Made by a program: the position numbers and the translations under genes | Assembly: GCF_000149955.1 (NCBI RefSeq) | Contig: NC_030993.1 | Coordinates: 310,125-374,124, forward strand | Length of the DNA stretch: 64,000 bases | Reading direction: 5' to 3' | Source of the DNA: Fusarium oxysporum f. sp. lycopersici 4287 | Lineage: Eukaryota; Ascomycota; Sordariomycetes; Hypocreales; Nectriaceae | Part shown: piece after piece, positions 19,848 through 30,930 of the stretch | Layout: each line of letters opens with the position of its first letter | How positions within the stretch are numbered: position 1 is the first letter of the stretch | The notes under the pieces: model-generated | Database searches by the model: none | Seen by the model: only the letters and a program-made list of their open reading frames with translations | Told to the model about the DNA's origin: nothing

Positions 19848-22800
19848 TTAGACTCCGTAGTGTATATACGGCACCCAGAGCGGAGTTTTACGTGTCTCGT
19901 CGTCACACGAGATAATATCCCGTTCACTTCTGCTCCTAACTCTCGTCCTTTCTTCAGCCAGCCATTTATCCCTGAGTATACAAGTAGCTCGATGGAGTGC
20001 TTGGCTGACGGGTCCATCATGAAATCCACTCTCCCCCAGAACCTTGTATGTCATCCGCGCCATGTCAACGCACAAAGCATCGTCCACCTCCCACAACGTT
20101 CCAATGACATGTCGGAAGCCGGTCAGCTGGAATGCGCTTGTGAGATGAAGACTCTCGTCGGCTAGCTTCTCATCCAAGCTTTCACCCGTCTTGCAGGCGG
20201 AGAGGTAGGCGAGGAAGGGTGCGCCGGAGCGGAGATTGGTCTCAAGCAGACTCTCTACCGTCAGCGGTTGATCTTGCCAGTCTTCAAGGTAGATTAAACT
20301 GTTCAAGGGGTCTGATTTCGTGCTGCCGTGACCTGCAAAGTGAAACACACGGCATTTCTGGAGGGCCGCCAAAGTCTCAGCCTTCCGTGGCTGCGGATGT
20401 TTAACTGGTAGTCCCGCCAAATCGAACATTGACTTCACAGCCCGAACTTCGGCATCTGCATATTTCAAACGGCTTTGCCCTTTGGTCTCATTCATCGCCA
20501 AAAGTACGACATCGCTATCAGAATCGACATCTATAGTCTTATTGTGTTCCTGGCGGGTGTCGATGATAGCTTTGATGGATGAACTGTAGGACGACATCAC
20601 CTTATCGAGTGTCGTCCTGCCGCTAGATTCAAGGTGATAACCAGCTGCGTGGAAAGGAAATCTGCTCAGCGCCCCTGTAGGAATCCACCATATGCGGGGC
20701 AAGGGATCTTCTGGTGAGGGCCGATTGAGACCAAGAGCTTTGAGAACCGGTTCGACCACAACGTCCCAGAGCCACTCTAATGTTTCAAGTGATTGGAGAC
20801 TCTGCGCTCGTCTAGAAATTTCGTCCTCGGACAGGGCTGTGAGGGATAAAGCTCGGGTACCACTTAACAAGAAGGGCATCGCATCTGTGAGAGCTCACAT
20901 TAACCATGACAATAGGGCCTTGCTCAGCCGCCAAACGCATCTCGGTGTCGGTAGCCGGTAGCAGGAACCGCTCATGACCGGGGATGGTCCGAATCTCGCT
21001 CAAGAGAGTGGCCATCTCACTATTTGCCCAGTGCCTTCGGTCAACCCCGAAAGAACCAGAGGCGGCATCGGCAGTCATCATGACATTCGTCTGCGTTGGG
21101 GAGTCGAGTATACGACGAAGATCGTGAAACGACTGAACTAGATCAGGACGTTCGTCCTGAATGGAGGATAGATCGGTGCGAAGGTCACGAAGTGCGCCAG
21201 CTAGCAGACCGCGCCCTGACTCGAGAAGTTGAATGGCAGCTGATGCTCCTTGACCTGTGTGCAAGGCCACTGCAGCAGCATCAGAGGCAAGACCAGCAGT
21301 TTGAGAAAGAATAACCTTCTTGTCAACCGAGGCTAATGAGTTCGGTGCTGACAACGGAATCAAGTCAATAGTAGTTTTTGCGATCTGATACGCTCTTTGA
21401 CCGTACTGAAGGATTTCTGGAGTCGAGAGGAGGTAGCGACCTGCAAAGATTCTATAGGTAGGAAGAGACACTGTTGACATCAAGGCCTCTTCATAACAGC
21501 GCTGAGACTCTATCTTGTCCTCTTTCAAACCTGTGCGTATGAATCGAGAGTCCAGCTGGTGTCCTAGGTTATTCAATAACCCTGCCCTGCCGGGATAGTC
21601 AACGGAGGTGGCCTCTACCGCTTCTCTGGCAGCCGTTGTGGCATTCTCCAAGTCTTCTGTTTTATGCGTGCTCATATACCAATGGTCTAGAGAACGGCTG
21701 AGGTTAAACAACCATGCCGCTCGCTCAGAGTGACCCATGTCGGCCATCTTGACAGCTTCCCCACCCAAGTCAATGGATTCTTTTAGATCTTTCATGTCCC
21801 CTGTCTTCAAGAAACGGCTTGTAAGTTGGACAGCAAGATTGCTTAGCAGGTTGGGTCGCTCAGAATGGCCGTCGAGGCATGCTTTTATGGCTTCTCTTGC
21901 AGTATCAATGGCCTTATCAAGGTCAGTTGATCCCGTCGCCAAGTCGGACGATCGACTAAAACGATAGTAAAGATGAGCACTGAAGTTGTTCAGCCGTAAG
22001 GACCGATTGGCATTACCGTCAGATGTCGCGTTCACAGAATCTCTCGAAGCATTGATAGCTTCATGAAGATCTGCTATCGCTCCAAACTGCTGGTATCGAG
22101 TGCAAACGATCACTGCGAGGGTATTCAAATGTGCTGCGCGATCGGGGTGGCTGTCGGAAGTTATATCGACAACTTTCCTAGCAAGGTTTATGGCTTCCTC
22201 CAAGATTCCGGTGGCGCCTGTACGGGAGAATTGGGTACTGAGCTGCAAAGCAAGATTATGCAGTAATATTGGCCGTTCCGGACGGTCTTCAGGTGTGAGT
22301 TCAACGGCCTCTCTGGCGACTTGAATAGACTCATCTAAGTCCGTCATGTCTCCAATGGTTGCAAACCGCCTTCCCAATTGAAGACTGAGGTTTTTCAAGA
22401 ATTTGGCTCTGTTGGGGTGGCTAACAGGGGTCGTCTTTATTGCTCGCTTGGCGACTATGACAGACTCTTCCAAATCGGCTACGCTTCCCCGAGCTGAATA
22501 CCTATCACCGAGTCGAACACTGAGAGAGTTCAAAAGGACCGCCAAGTCTGGACTGCCATCGGAAGTGATTAGAATGGCCATTCGGATTACCTGGACCGCC
22601 TCTTCTAAATCCGTCGCGTCTCCAAGAGCAGCGTATCGGTCGCCAAGCAGAACGCAAAGGTTGTTCAATCTTGTGGCATGTTCAGGATGGCCATATGATG
22701 TTGTCTTGATAGCTTCCCGACTAACTCCGATGGCTTCTTCCAAGACTTGGAGCCTTCCTCCGCTCGAATACCGCGTTCCCAAGAGGGCTCCTTGAGTGTC

Positions 22801-24249
22801 CAGCCACCCAGCCCGATCTGGATGATCATCCGGGGAAAGTTCGATAGCTTCTCTGGCGATTTCGATAGCTTCCTCCAAGTCATGGTTTCTGCCAAGATAA
22901 GAGAATCGGTCGTTCAGGAGCTTGCTCAGGTTGATCAGCCGTGTTGATCGGTCAGCATGATCTTCGGGCGTGCCATCCACCACTTGCCTTGATGCCTTGA
23001 TGGCATCTTCCAAGTCTTCAAAGGTCCCAACATGAGAAAATCGATTCCCTAAATGCACACTGAGAGTGTCCAAATATTGTAGATGGTCGGGGTGATTACA
23101 AGAGGCCATTTCGCTAGCTTCTTTCGCAGCTGCAATAGCCTCATCCAGATCTGGTAATATACCTTGTTGTAAGAATCGATCGCCCAGATATATACCGAGG
23201 GCATTGAGCATTGAAGCTATATCAAACTCTCCATCAGAATCATGGGTTGAGGCCTCTTGAAGTGCTTGTTTCGCAAATTTGATAGCTTCGTCTATATCAT
23301 TTTTCTCCCCTAGAATAGAGTATCGGGTTGCTAATAGCGAAGCAAGAGTCTCCAAGATTTCTGCCATGATGGGATTTGAACTTGTGGTTATCTCCAGAGC
23401 CTTCTTTGTGCTAGTGATAGCAACATCTAGGTCTGGCATCTCCCGGGTGTTTGAGAATCTTTTCCCTAGAAGGTTTGCTAACTGGTATGAGTATTCGACG
23501 AGGTCGGGATCATCGCTGAGTGTCAAATAGATGGCTTCCTGGATACTCTGAATTGCAAAACCCAAGTCTGTTTTGTCTGCTGTAACTGAGAATCGTCTGT
23601 CGAGTCTGAGAGCAAGGTTTTGCAAGAGGGTTGATCGATCGGGGTCTGAGTTTGGAAGCATATCGACAACTTCCTGAGCAAGATCGATGGCTTCATCCAG
23701 GTCAGGTCTCGACTCCTTAAGCAAAAATCGATGATAGAGAAAGGCTCCAAGGTTACTCAGCCACTCCGTTCGGTCCGGGTGATTCTTGCTAGGAGAATCC
23801 ATCGATTGCCTAGTGTTGGCAATAGCCTCGTCGAGATCTGCCAGTTCTTCTGTAACTGCAAACCGGTCGTTTAATAAAAGAGCAAGATTGTACAAACGTT
23901 CTGAATGCTTGGGATCATGGTCGGGAGTCTCAAGAACAGCCTGTTTTAAAACAACGATCGCCTCTTCTAGGGTCTTCATTCCTTCTGTACGCGTATATCT
24001 CTCACTCAAAAGGGTTCCAAGAAAGCTCAGCCATTCTGGCCTGTCAGGGTGCTGATGAGAAGGAGCTTGGATAGCTTGCCTGACCATGTCAATAGCGTTG
24101 TTTTGATCATCCGTCACTGACGTGACGGAGTAACGATCATTCAGTAGAGTTGCAAGATCATATAGTTGTGAAGCTCGGTCCGCATGGTCATCAGCAAGCG
24201 CCTTGAGACGTGCTTGGGCTTCCGCGATTCTGCTAGAAAGTTCCTGCAT
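19848..24249 (-). CDS. TPR-CHAT caspase-like protein, apparently frameshifted
   Basis: Large cytosolic protein of about 1,465 aa if the frame break is ignored. Residues 1 to about 1,120 form a superhelical array of roughly 20 TPR-like repeats of about 45 residues. Their recurring elements are DLDEAI, AREAVELTP, HPDRA and LNNLGxxLxxRF. The C-terminal third is a CHAT domain, a caspase/separase-like peptidase fold: lead-in RIWWIPTGALSRFPFHAAG, catalytic His in HFAGHG (about 20330), catalytic Cys in AYLSACKTGE (about 20195), then HVIGTLWEVDD. The TPR frame runs to a stop at 20812. The CHAT frame is +1 relative to it and joins at about 20862-20867, where ALLV would run into SGTRALSLTAL if one A of GTTAAGTGG were absent. 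No intron of normal size fits both frames. Possibilities are an inactivating indel, an assembly error, or two products. Start at 24249 opens the repeats directly. CHAT proteases cleave partner proteins in cell-death and defence systems; the substrate here is unknown. Confidence 0.82.
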
Positions 24250-25285
24250 TTTAGATTACCAAGCTCCTAGGGGTACTTAAAATGGGATGGTCTTTTCCGC
24301 TGTTGAATCCAGAAAATGGGTGATTGCTGCAATATTTGATCTTTCAAGAACCGCGCGGTGAATGAAGGAAATCAGGCTGGGCACTGTGGCCTGTTTCCCT
24401 TCACGTGGGCTGAGGAGAGTAAGCATGCCAAGCCACGTTTGCTATTATTAGGTGACATGAATTTGGCATACATTATTTTTAGCTGAATATCTCGTTATAT
24501 ACTAAATCAGGCTTTGGTGAATTAATATAGTAGTAGCGTAAAAAGAACATAATAGTAAGAAATTAAGAAATTAAAATAAATTAAAAGAGATAATAATTTT
24601 TGACTTATTTATTTTTAAAGTTTATGAAAAATTAATTTTTCTTAAATATAAATTCTAAGCTCTTTAGAAATATCAAGACCTCCCTATTACACTATTATAG
24701 AAGTTATATTATACCTTTTTCAGCTGCAGGCTCCAGCGCTATGAATTAGGTTATGTCTTCGTGACTTAACGACTATGTGTTTTAATTCGATTGGGACCAC
24801 CGTGTGCTGATGGCTTCACTTGATCAACCTTCCGAACTGCTCCTTCAGGAACATTCCTTCGCACTAATGAACACCGAGGTTCAGCTATGATGCAGCTTGA
24901 AGATCTTGATGTTTGCTCCTACCAACGCTGGCACATGGGTAGTTATACTTTTGAGCGCCTCGGGTTACACTGTACCTGTTTTAGACTAGCAATGATGCTC
25001 ATCTCTCTCCCCCACGCAATGTCAAGGGACTTAAAATGTAATAGTAGCGGGCTGATGGGCGAGCTAGGCGAGGCAGCCATTTGGTATCAGTGGGGTGAGT
25101 GGGAAACTTGGAGAACACAGCTGAAATAATTACCAACAGTACAGGATGCGCCGGCCCGGATAAACATTCCGGGCGCCCTTGTGAGCAAAACACTGGAAAA
25201 TGGGAATGCAACCAACTATAACTCAACAACTTCATTATCCACCAGTCTCTAGCAAAATCCATTATCTCTTCCATCACATTTCAAA
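24250..25285. other. Divergent intergenic region with AT-rich tract
   Basis: Shared upstream region of the TPR-CHAT gene and the pseudokinase gene. It contains a strongly AT-rich block at about 24460-24725 made of short A/T runs, in contrast to the surroundings. No open frame with coding character. Confidence 0.55.
24460..24725. repeat. AT-rich low-complexity tract
   Basis: About 265 bp dominated by A and T, with many TTAA, AATT and TAAA words. It could be a decayed, RIP-mutated repeat remnant or simply AT-rich promoter DNA; no terminal repeats are visible. Confidence 0.5.
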
Positions 25286-26385
25286 ATGGCTCGAGGTGTA
25301 CGCAATAAGGCACAGCTGGGAACCTACTATCGGACTGCAACAGGTCCTCGGTCTGTCCCATTGACCGACCCTCAAGGTCATCGTCTTCGGTGGCCGATAG
25401 ATATTGGGGGCGTCCACGTTTATTCAAGGGATGCTGAATCTGTCATATTTGTACCCAGCTCCCGATTCTGGATCGAAAACGAAGCCGACGACCCAGATGC
25501 TTTGTGGCGAGAAGACACAGAGGCTTTCGACTGCTTTAAAACGTCTTATGCTTATAACATGATTGGCCAAGAGCATCCAAGAATCGTACCGTAGGTCATC
25601 AAGAGCAACCATTCCCACGGCTCCTGCTAACTGAATATACCAGTGTTATCGGTCAAGATGCCTGGACAGGTCTTCCTATACTAAAGAAACCGTCGTATGG
25701 CTCTCTTTGGACCTTTATACAGAACTATGGCTCTCATGTTTACACGGCTCAAGCAGATGCTGCACCTCCCACATCCCGGATCAAGCCAGAGTTCCGACCT
25801 TTGGCCTACCAGTGGAGCTTACAACTACTATCAGGCCTCTCATTAATTCACTCTCGCGGTATCGCTTACGGAGAGCTCATCGAGACAAACTGCTGGATCA
25901 GTGCAGGCTCTCTATCGATGGCGGTAGCAGGCTTCCTCGGTTCTGACTTTACCGACCCAAGCAATGGTTGGAACTTCCCCGGCTCTTTCTTCAGCGGTAT
26001 CGAGTTTTCGCCAGAATACCTTCCTCTTTCGCGGGCGGTGCGAGTGCCAACATCCGAAACCGATATGTTCATGTTTGGTAGATTAGTGTACCAGATCATG
26101 ACCTCTGAACTGCCAGGTGACGGAATAGGAAGGGATTGGGGCGAGACTGAACGCTTGATGGCCGAGGAGGACTGGATGCCTGATCTTGAAGATGAGTTCA
26201 TGGGAAAGATTGTTCATAAGTGCTGGAGGTTTGAGTACGAGGATGTTGAAGAATTACAGAGCGATGTGCAAGCGTTCGTTGAAGCACATGGGTGGTCTAT
26301 TAGAGGGGACGAACTTGAGGGTTTCGACGCCCACAGTATTCATCGCGAACTCAAGGCCAACTTTGTTCCGGAAGATGACGAATAG
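25286..26385 (+). CDS. Protein kinase-like protein (predicted pseudokinase)
   Basis: Protein of 348 aa in two exons (intron 25591-25643; spliced length in frame) with a good AAAATGG start context. The C-terminal two thirds follow the kinase C-lobe: QWSLQLLSGLSLIHSRGIAY and GELIETNCWI (catalytic-loop position), AVAGFLGSDF (DFG position), TDMFMFGRLVYQIMTSELP (helix F) and a final helical part ending HKCWRFEYEDVEELQSD. The catalytic-loop Asp is replaced by Glu (GEL for HxD-L) and the DFG Asp appears to be Gly, and no VAIK-type lysine is clear. It is therefore probably inactive and would act as a binding or switch protein. It is divergent from the TPR-CHAT gene across 1 kb, a suggestive pairing but not proof of partnership. 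Confidence 0.75.
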
Positions 26386-26616
26386 ATCTCGATTCGCTAT
26401 TACTGGTGGGAGCTATCTATAAGATACAGATTCTCTATGTAGCAGTCTCATTCTGGCGTAATAAGGTCCCTTTGCCCCTTATACGCTTCCATGATTTGAA
26501 GTCTACCAGACAACCTTGACGAAGCCCTAGGTCAGCTTCCTTCATGCAAAGGTGAGGCGGTGGAGGGTAGTGTTCAAGTTACCTCAACCAGAATCGCTTG
26601 AGTCCGTCTACAAGAC
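26386..26616. other. Short intergenic spacer
   Basis: Between the pseudokinase 3' end and the small peptide gene 3' end; nothing seen. Confidence 0.4.
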
Positions 26617-26814
26617 TTAGCATCCACGCATGCAGGAGCCGTTGCAGCAGCGAATGCCTTGAATACAAGCCGAGCATCCCGCCTGGCGAATAGCAAGTTC
26701 AAACTCGTCGCGAGAAACAATCTTGCCAGGGATCTCAACTTCAGATTCGGGGAGAGCAGCAGCCATAGCAGTAGAGACCGAGGCAAATGTGAAGAAGATG
26801 ATGGAAAGCTTCAT
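26617..26814 (-). CDS. Small secreted six-cysteine peptide precursor
   Basis: Single-exon gene for 65 aa. There is a clear signal peptide (about residues 1-19), an acidic pro-like segment with a polar SRDE motif, and a C-terminal block of about 21 residues. All six cysteines are in that block, in the order C-x2-C-x5-CC-x3-C-x3-C, with the last Cys as the final residue. The layout (signal, propeptide, compact disulfide core) is that of secreted effectors, antimicrobial or signalling peptides; I do not recognise a named family. A TATA box lies 83 bp upstream of the start, supporting real expression. No dibasic Kex2 site is evident. Function unknown. Confidence 0.65.
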   Translation of the reverse strand: MKLSIIFFTFASVSTAMAAALPESEVEIPGKIVSRDEFELAIRQAGCSACIQGIRCCNGSCMRGC

Positions 26815-26896
26815 TGTTGGAATAGTTCAAGGAGAGGAGATGAGATAGAGGATAATGAGGAGAATGAACCTCTGTTAAGCGGGGGTTTCACCGGCC

Positions 26897-26903
26897 TTTT
26901 ATA
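26897..26903 (-). promoter_or_regulatory. TATA box of the six-Cys peptide gene
   Basis: TATAAAA within CTATAAAAGG on the minus strand, 83 bp upstream of the ATG at 26814. Confidence 0.55.
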
Positions 26904-27841
26904 GATCAGGTAGGTGGGATGCTGAGTCATTTTAAGCTATTAAGTGTAGCAGGAACTTCTTCCTGTAGATAATCTAATTAGATGATCAGATAACTTGTCC
27001 ATCTTCGCGCGCCATACCAACCCATGCTCCAAAGAAGCGAGTTCCGTATCACGACCTATCAGCTGCGAGAAATATATCAATCAGTGGAAAGTTACGTCAC
27101 GTAAGCTTCCTTTAATGGGCCCTTGTCATAAATCTCACTGCCAAGTAAGCTACGGAAGCTGACCATTGCCCTCATGCGCGTCTTCCTCCGGGCCATCGCC
27201 GTCGTGACTCGTAGAAAAACCCCAAACTGGCTGGCAGCGTGATGAGTCCCACGTGTCAACGGTCGTTTGTAGAAGTGATACTAGTCAACTTGTCTTGATA
27301 AGTCCAGACATTTGCCGGGGAGTTTTGACCCATGTGCCCACCGAAGGACAGAGGCGTAAGAAGGCCAAGACTTGCCAACTTCACAATTACTTTGAGCTAT
27401 TCTGAGCTTCCTTGGCACACATGAGTCGGAAGTCTTCTGCAACGTGTTGGGCCCTCGGATTCAGCCAATGTCGTGGCCAACCGACAAGTACAGGTACCTA
27501 AAGTATCCGAAATCCAGTACTCATTCGCGACAGGCCTAGGATCCTTCACCTGCCTTCCTGGGGCTAGCAACGATGGGTGCATGAGAAACATTTTTCAATT
27601 GGCTCAAGGTTTGGCACGGGATACTGTTGCATGCAAAATCACGTACGCTTCAACGGTGTTCCACGCCACGGTTATAAAGAATAAAGTTGACTGCCTGTTT
27701 ACAGTTGGCTTGTTGATCTCAGGTCTACCGATCATATAAAAGCAAACGCGGAGCATTCATGCACCGTGTACATGTGTACATTATAGTCTCTTTCCAGTGT
27801 CGATGTTCGTCCTCGGAATGCGCAATACAAATATTGCAGCT
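26904..27841. other. Intergenic, no gene recognised
   Basis: About 0.9 kb. A TATAAAAG element on the plus strand at 27735-27742 has no gene downstream on that strand; it points into the antisense of the isochorismatase relic. Confidence 0.45.
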
Positions 27842-28231
27842 TCACACGTGCTGAGTTCCCCTATCAATAGATCCCACCCCATCAGCCAAGTCCTTGCAGC
27901 TCAACACAAACCCCCAGCCCCCTTCGCAGTTATACTCGGTGCACTTCTTGGCAAAATCGGGACTCGTAGTCGCGCAAGCGTCACTGAGCATCAAGCAATC
28001 CCAGCCCTTGGTGTATGCGTCTCGAATGGTACCAGCGACACACTGATCCGTGTTCTCTCCAGCAAACAGCACAGTTCTGATATCTCGCTTGCGAAGTGCG
28101 TCTTCAATGCCCGTTCCTCCCCAGAACCCTGAAAGTCGGTTCTTATTGATGTGAATGTCTTGCGGCTCTGCGGTCATCTTCAGGCTTGGATGGAACTCGG
28201 TGTTCCATTCCTCTGAACACACCCATAGCAC
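27842..28231 (-). pseudogene. Isochorismatase-family hydrolase, C-terminal half only
   Basis: An open frame of 129 codons matches the second half of fungal cysteine hydrolases of the isochorismatase family. It has the strand with the general-base Lys region (INKNRLSGFWGGTG), RTVLFAGENTDQCVAG with the nucleophilic Cys, then WDCLMLSDACATTSPDFA and a normal C-terminus. The N-terminal half, which should hold the DMQNDF-type catalytic Asp, is missing: upstream minus-strand DNA to about 28,700 shows stops and no matching sequence in any frame I could follow. Most likely a truncated relic. A distant upstream exon cannot be excluded but would need a long intron, unlike other genes here. Confidence 0.65.
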
Positions 28232-28979
28232 CAGTATCTCGAAGACCTAAACTATTTATGCTTATCAATCCCATTCTTCAAGACATTTCTAACCTCCAAC
28301 TATACAAGTTTCACACATAGTTAGTTCCATAGGAGATGTCTTACTATACACGACCAATCATGTGTACAGAGGTTGTTAATACCTGGGAGTGCACAGTATA
28401 GGACTTCAAGTCAAGGAAAGACTTCAAGATGTGCAGAGTTGGGAGAAAACAGACCAAATTCGGTGCTTGCGGGAAGTATAACATCCAGCATGAATACTGG
28501 AAGGACAAGTGCGGTGCTTGAGCAAAGAAGAAGTAAGGCAGCCCGGAAAGAGTTTGCTTAAGGACGGAGTTAGAATTATAACGTGATAAATATTGATCTT
28601 TGTTGTTACGGTTGGCAAAGGATACACTGTGAATTGAAGGTTGAGTTGGGATAACATGAGGTAGACCGCGGGTCATCACCTATCATTTGCCTGGGTGCTT
28701 GCGTAAAGTGCATAAATATTTCTTTTATACAGCCTCCCCTTAATGATATCAAAGTAAGTACGTCAAGGTCATGTGCTCAGCTGATCAGAGAGCAAGCCAC
28801 GGGGTATGACACCTGCTCATACTGACGGTATGGAACATTTGCACATGGATATTCACGCATGCACAATACGATTTCAAGGTATATAAGTTCTCGCCCTCAG
28901 CGTAGTATACCCCAGACTTTCCAAGAATACTCCCAACCCAATAAAGATAAATCGAGAAAACACACAGCAGACATCTACC
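28232..28979. other. Intergenic, no gene recognised
   Basis: Upstream of the isochorismatase relic. A 111-codon minus-strand frame (28344-28679) is not protein-like. Confidence 0.45.
28880..28887 (+). promoter_or_regulatory. TATA box of the CxxC mini-protein gene
   Basis: TATATAAG on the plus strand, about 100 bp upstream of the ATG at 28980. Confidence 0.5.
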
Positions 28980-29174
28980 ATGTGCACCGAAGTCGTCAAC
29001 AACTTTGAATGCCACAAATGCGGCAAGGATCACAGAACGGAGAGAGATTACAAAATGTGCAGTAAGGGTCGCAGTAAGAACAAATGGGGCGCCTGTGGGA
29101 AGTCATCGGTGGAGCGACACAATATTCCGGAGACTTGCCCGGCTTGTGTCAAGAAGGCGAAGAAGAGAGGCTAG
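28980..29174 (+). CDS. Small zinc-ribbon-like CxxC protein
   Basis: Single-exon gene for 64 aa, start context TACCATGTG. It is basic and Cys-rich, with CHKCGKDH near the N-terminus, single Cys residues in KMCSKG and GACGK, and CPACVKKAKKRG at the end. The paired CxxC knuckles suggest a zinc-binding fold. No signal peptide, so it is probably intracellular; the Lys/Arg-rich tail could favour the nucleus. I recall many similar short fungal proteins beginning with MC and a CxxC knuckle but no assigned function. The upstream TATA box and clean context support a real gene. Confidence 0.6.
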   Translation: MCTEVVNNFECHKCGKDHRTERDYKMCSKGRSKNKWGACGKSSVERHNIPETCPACVKKAKKRG

Positions 29175-29483
29175 CCAGAGCACCATGCGTGTTGTTGAAG
29201 GTGCATATTGAGCTTGTCGAAGGAGAGATTTTCCCCAGGCTAGACAATGGTTGTTAATTGACAAATAAAACTTTTCTATATATGCGATGTGATTAGTTTG
29301 TACATGAATTATCTATATCGCAAGCACGCAGCTAACAAGTAGACGTAATCCCAGCTGCAACCTAGACGTCTGATCCGCAGTCTTTTTTCGTGTATGTTCC
29401 ATGCCGCATGGAAAATTATCTTTCCCTTCGGTAGTCTGTAATATCTTCCCCATCAATAGACATTGTGGCAGAGCCTCCTCATA
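29175..29483. other. Intergenic, convergent 3' ends
   Basis: Space between the mini-protein and the DMT transporter; nothing seen. Confidence 0.45.
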
Positions 29484-30930
29484 CTATTGGTGTCTTCTCT
29501 CCTCGTCAAGAAGTGGTCTTGGTTCAGCAGGAGCTTTCTTTTGAAGGCTGACCCAGATAGCTGAACCAATGATGAGAGCACTGCCGATGAAGCTCGTGAT
29601 TGGAGGAGTAGTTCCCCAGACGATTCGCTCGATGATCAGCGCGAAGACCATTTGAACGTACTGTCACTAAGTTAGTACTGGTCGCGAATGTGTTGGCAAG
29701 CAGGAACTTACGATAAGATTGGTGGCTCGACCAGCCTTTTCCCGCTGAAGACCTTCTGTGAGGAGAAGCTGGAGCAGAAAGCCCGAGATACCAATCGAGA
29801 GAAGTAGACACCTAATTAGATGAGCAGTGGGCTAAGGTTACGGACGAAATTACATACCATTCAGCGATAGTCTTCGGAATCTCAAACTGAAGATCAGGGT
29901 GAATCATGATGATGAGGAATGAGCTCACGGTCGCAAGCACAGCGAAGTAGTTAACACTGACGAGTGAATGAGCCCGCTTACCGATCACGCGGATAGTCGC
30001 ATACGCCGTGGCTGCTGCAAAGGAACCGAAGATCGCGCAAAGAATAGCAATGGTGCGTTCTTGTGGTGTAGCCTTTACCGGTGGTAAGATACCACCGTCA
30101 GCAGTGAAATCCGAGTCTACGGAACGGGATTCCAATTCCGATAATGTTCGCCAGCTTTCAGGGAAGAGGAAGGCTGGGCGGGCGACGAAGAGAACACCTG
30201 CGAAGGCGATAAAGCCTGCGGTTGCTTCTTTGACGGTGAATGGTTCCTAGATGCCGAGTTAGATGAAATTGTGTAGGAGCGTTGAGAAAAGACTTACGCG
30301 CAGCGCGACCCATGCAATGAAGGCAGTGAGGGTCGGGACAAGGAAAGTGATGACTGTCGCATCAGATATGTCAAGATACGACAGTGAGTCTAAACCAGCA
30401 CATTAGCAAAATCCCCTCCTCAAACCAGTCATGAAAAAATCCTCACAGTAAAGCCCAAAAAGCCCAGCTGATCCCGCAAAGCCTCTCAACACCAACAAAC
30501 CCCTAACCTCCTTCGGCCCCAAAGGAAAATTCGGTACTTTTTTACACCACATATATACAGAGCCAATCAACGCAGTAGCCAGCATTCGGACGAATATGAT
30601 CTGCAAAGCGTGAAACTTTGTTTCAAAACCCGTTTCAAGAAGCCGCGTTGTCATAGACATCTGAGTTTGTTAGTGTGACCGTTTCATCGGGTACGGGAGT
30701 GGCTTGCTTACGATTGAGGCGAATAATTGGGCGACTAGGACGTAGAATAGACCGATGTTTCGGGAGTAAAAGTTTTGTAACTTTTCTAAAATTGTTGACT
30801 CGGAGTCTGGGCTTGTTTCTGAGGATGTTTCTGAAGAGTCTTCCCTGTTGACAGCCGCTGGAGCCAACAGAGATGAAGCCTCTGAGTCTCCATGTTGATT
30901 GGCCTGTGTCTTGTTCTGAGATTGAGGCAT
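29484..30930 (-). CDS. DMT-superfamily (EamA-type) transporter
   Basis: Multi-exon gene for a membrane protein of about ten helices. A polar N-terminal tail of about 55 residues (NREDSSETSSETSPDSES) is followed by NIGLFYVLVAQLFASI. The next exons give MTTRLLETGFETKFHALQII, IFVRMLATALIGSVYMW, VLRGFAGSAGLFGLYYSLSY, then ISDATVITFLVPTLTAFIAW and a second repeat with ERTIAILCAIFGSFAAATAY. The last exons carry EKAGRATNLIYVQMVFALI and TSFIGSALIIGSAIW, ending at TAG 29484-29486. The EamA repeat pair, with the ARxxxEExxF-like AAxxG helices, is characteristic. Similar fungal proteins resemble SLC35G-type carriers. Substrate unknown. It stands alone between small-protein genes. Confidence 0.85.

Noticed and set aside
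20860..20900. Small intron joining the TPR and CHAT frames
   Set aside because: Candidate donors (for example GTGAGC near 20895) and nearby acceptors give either introns under 40 nt or the wrong reading phase.
28344..28679. Missing N-terminal half of the isochorismatase gene
   Set aside because: The frame shows none of the expected strand and DMQNDF-like sequence.
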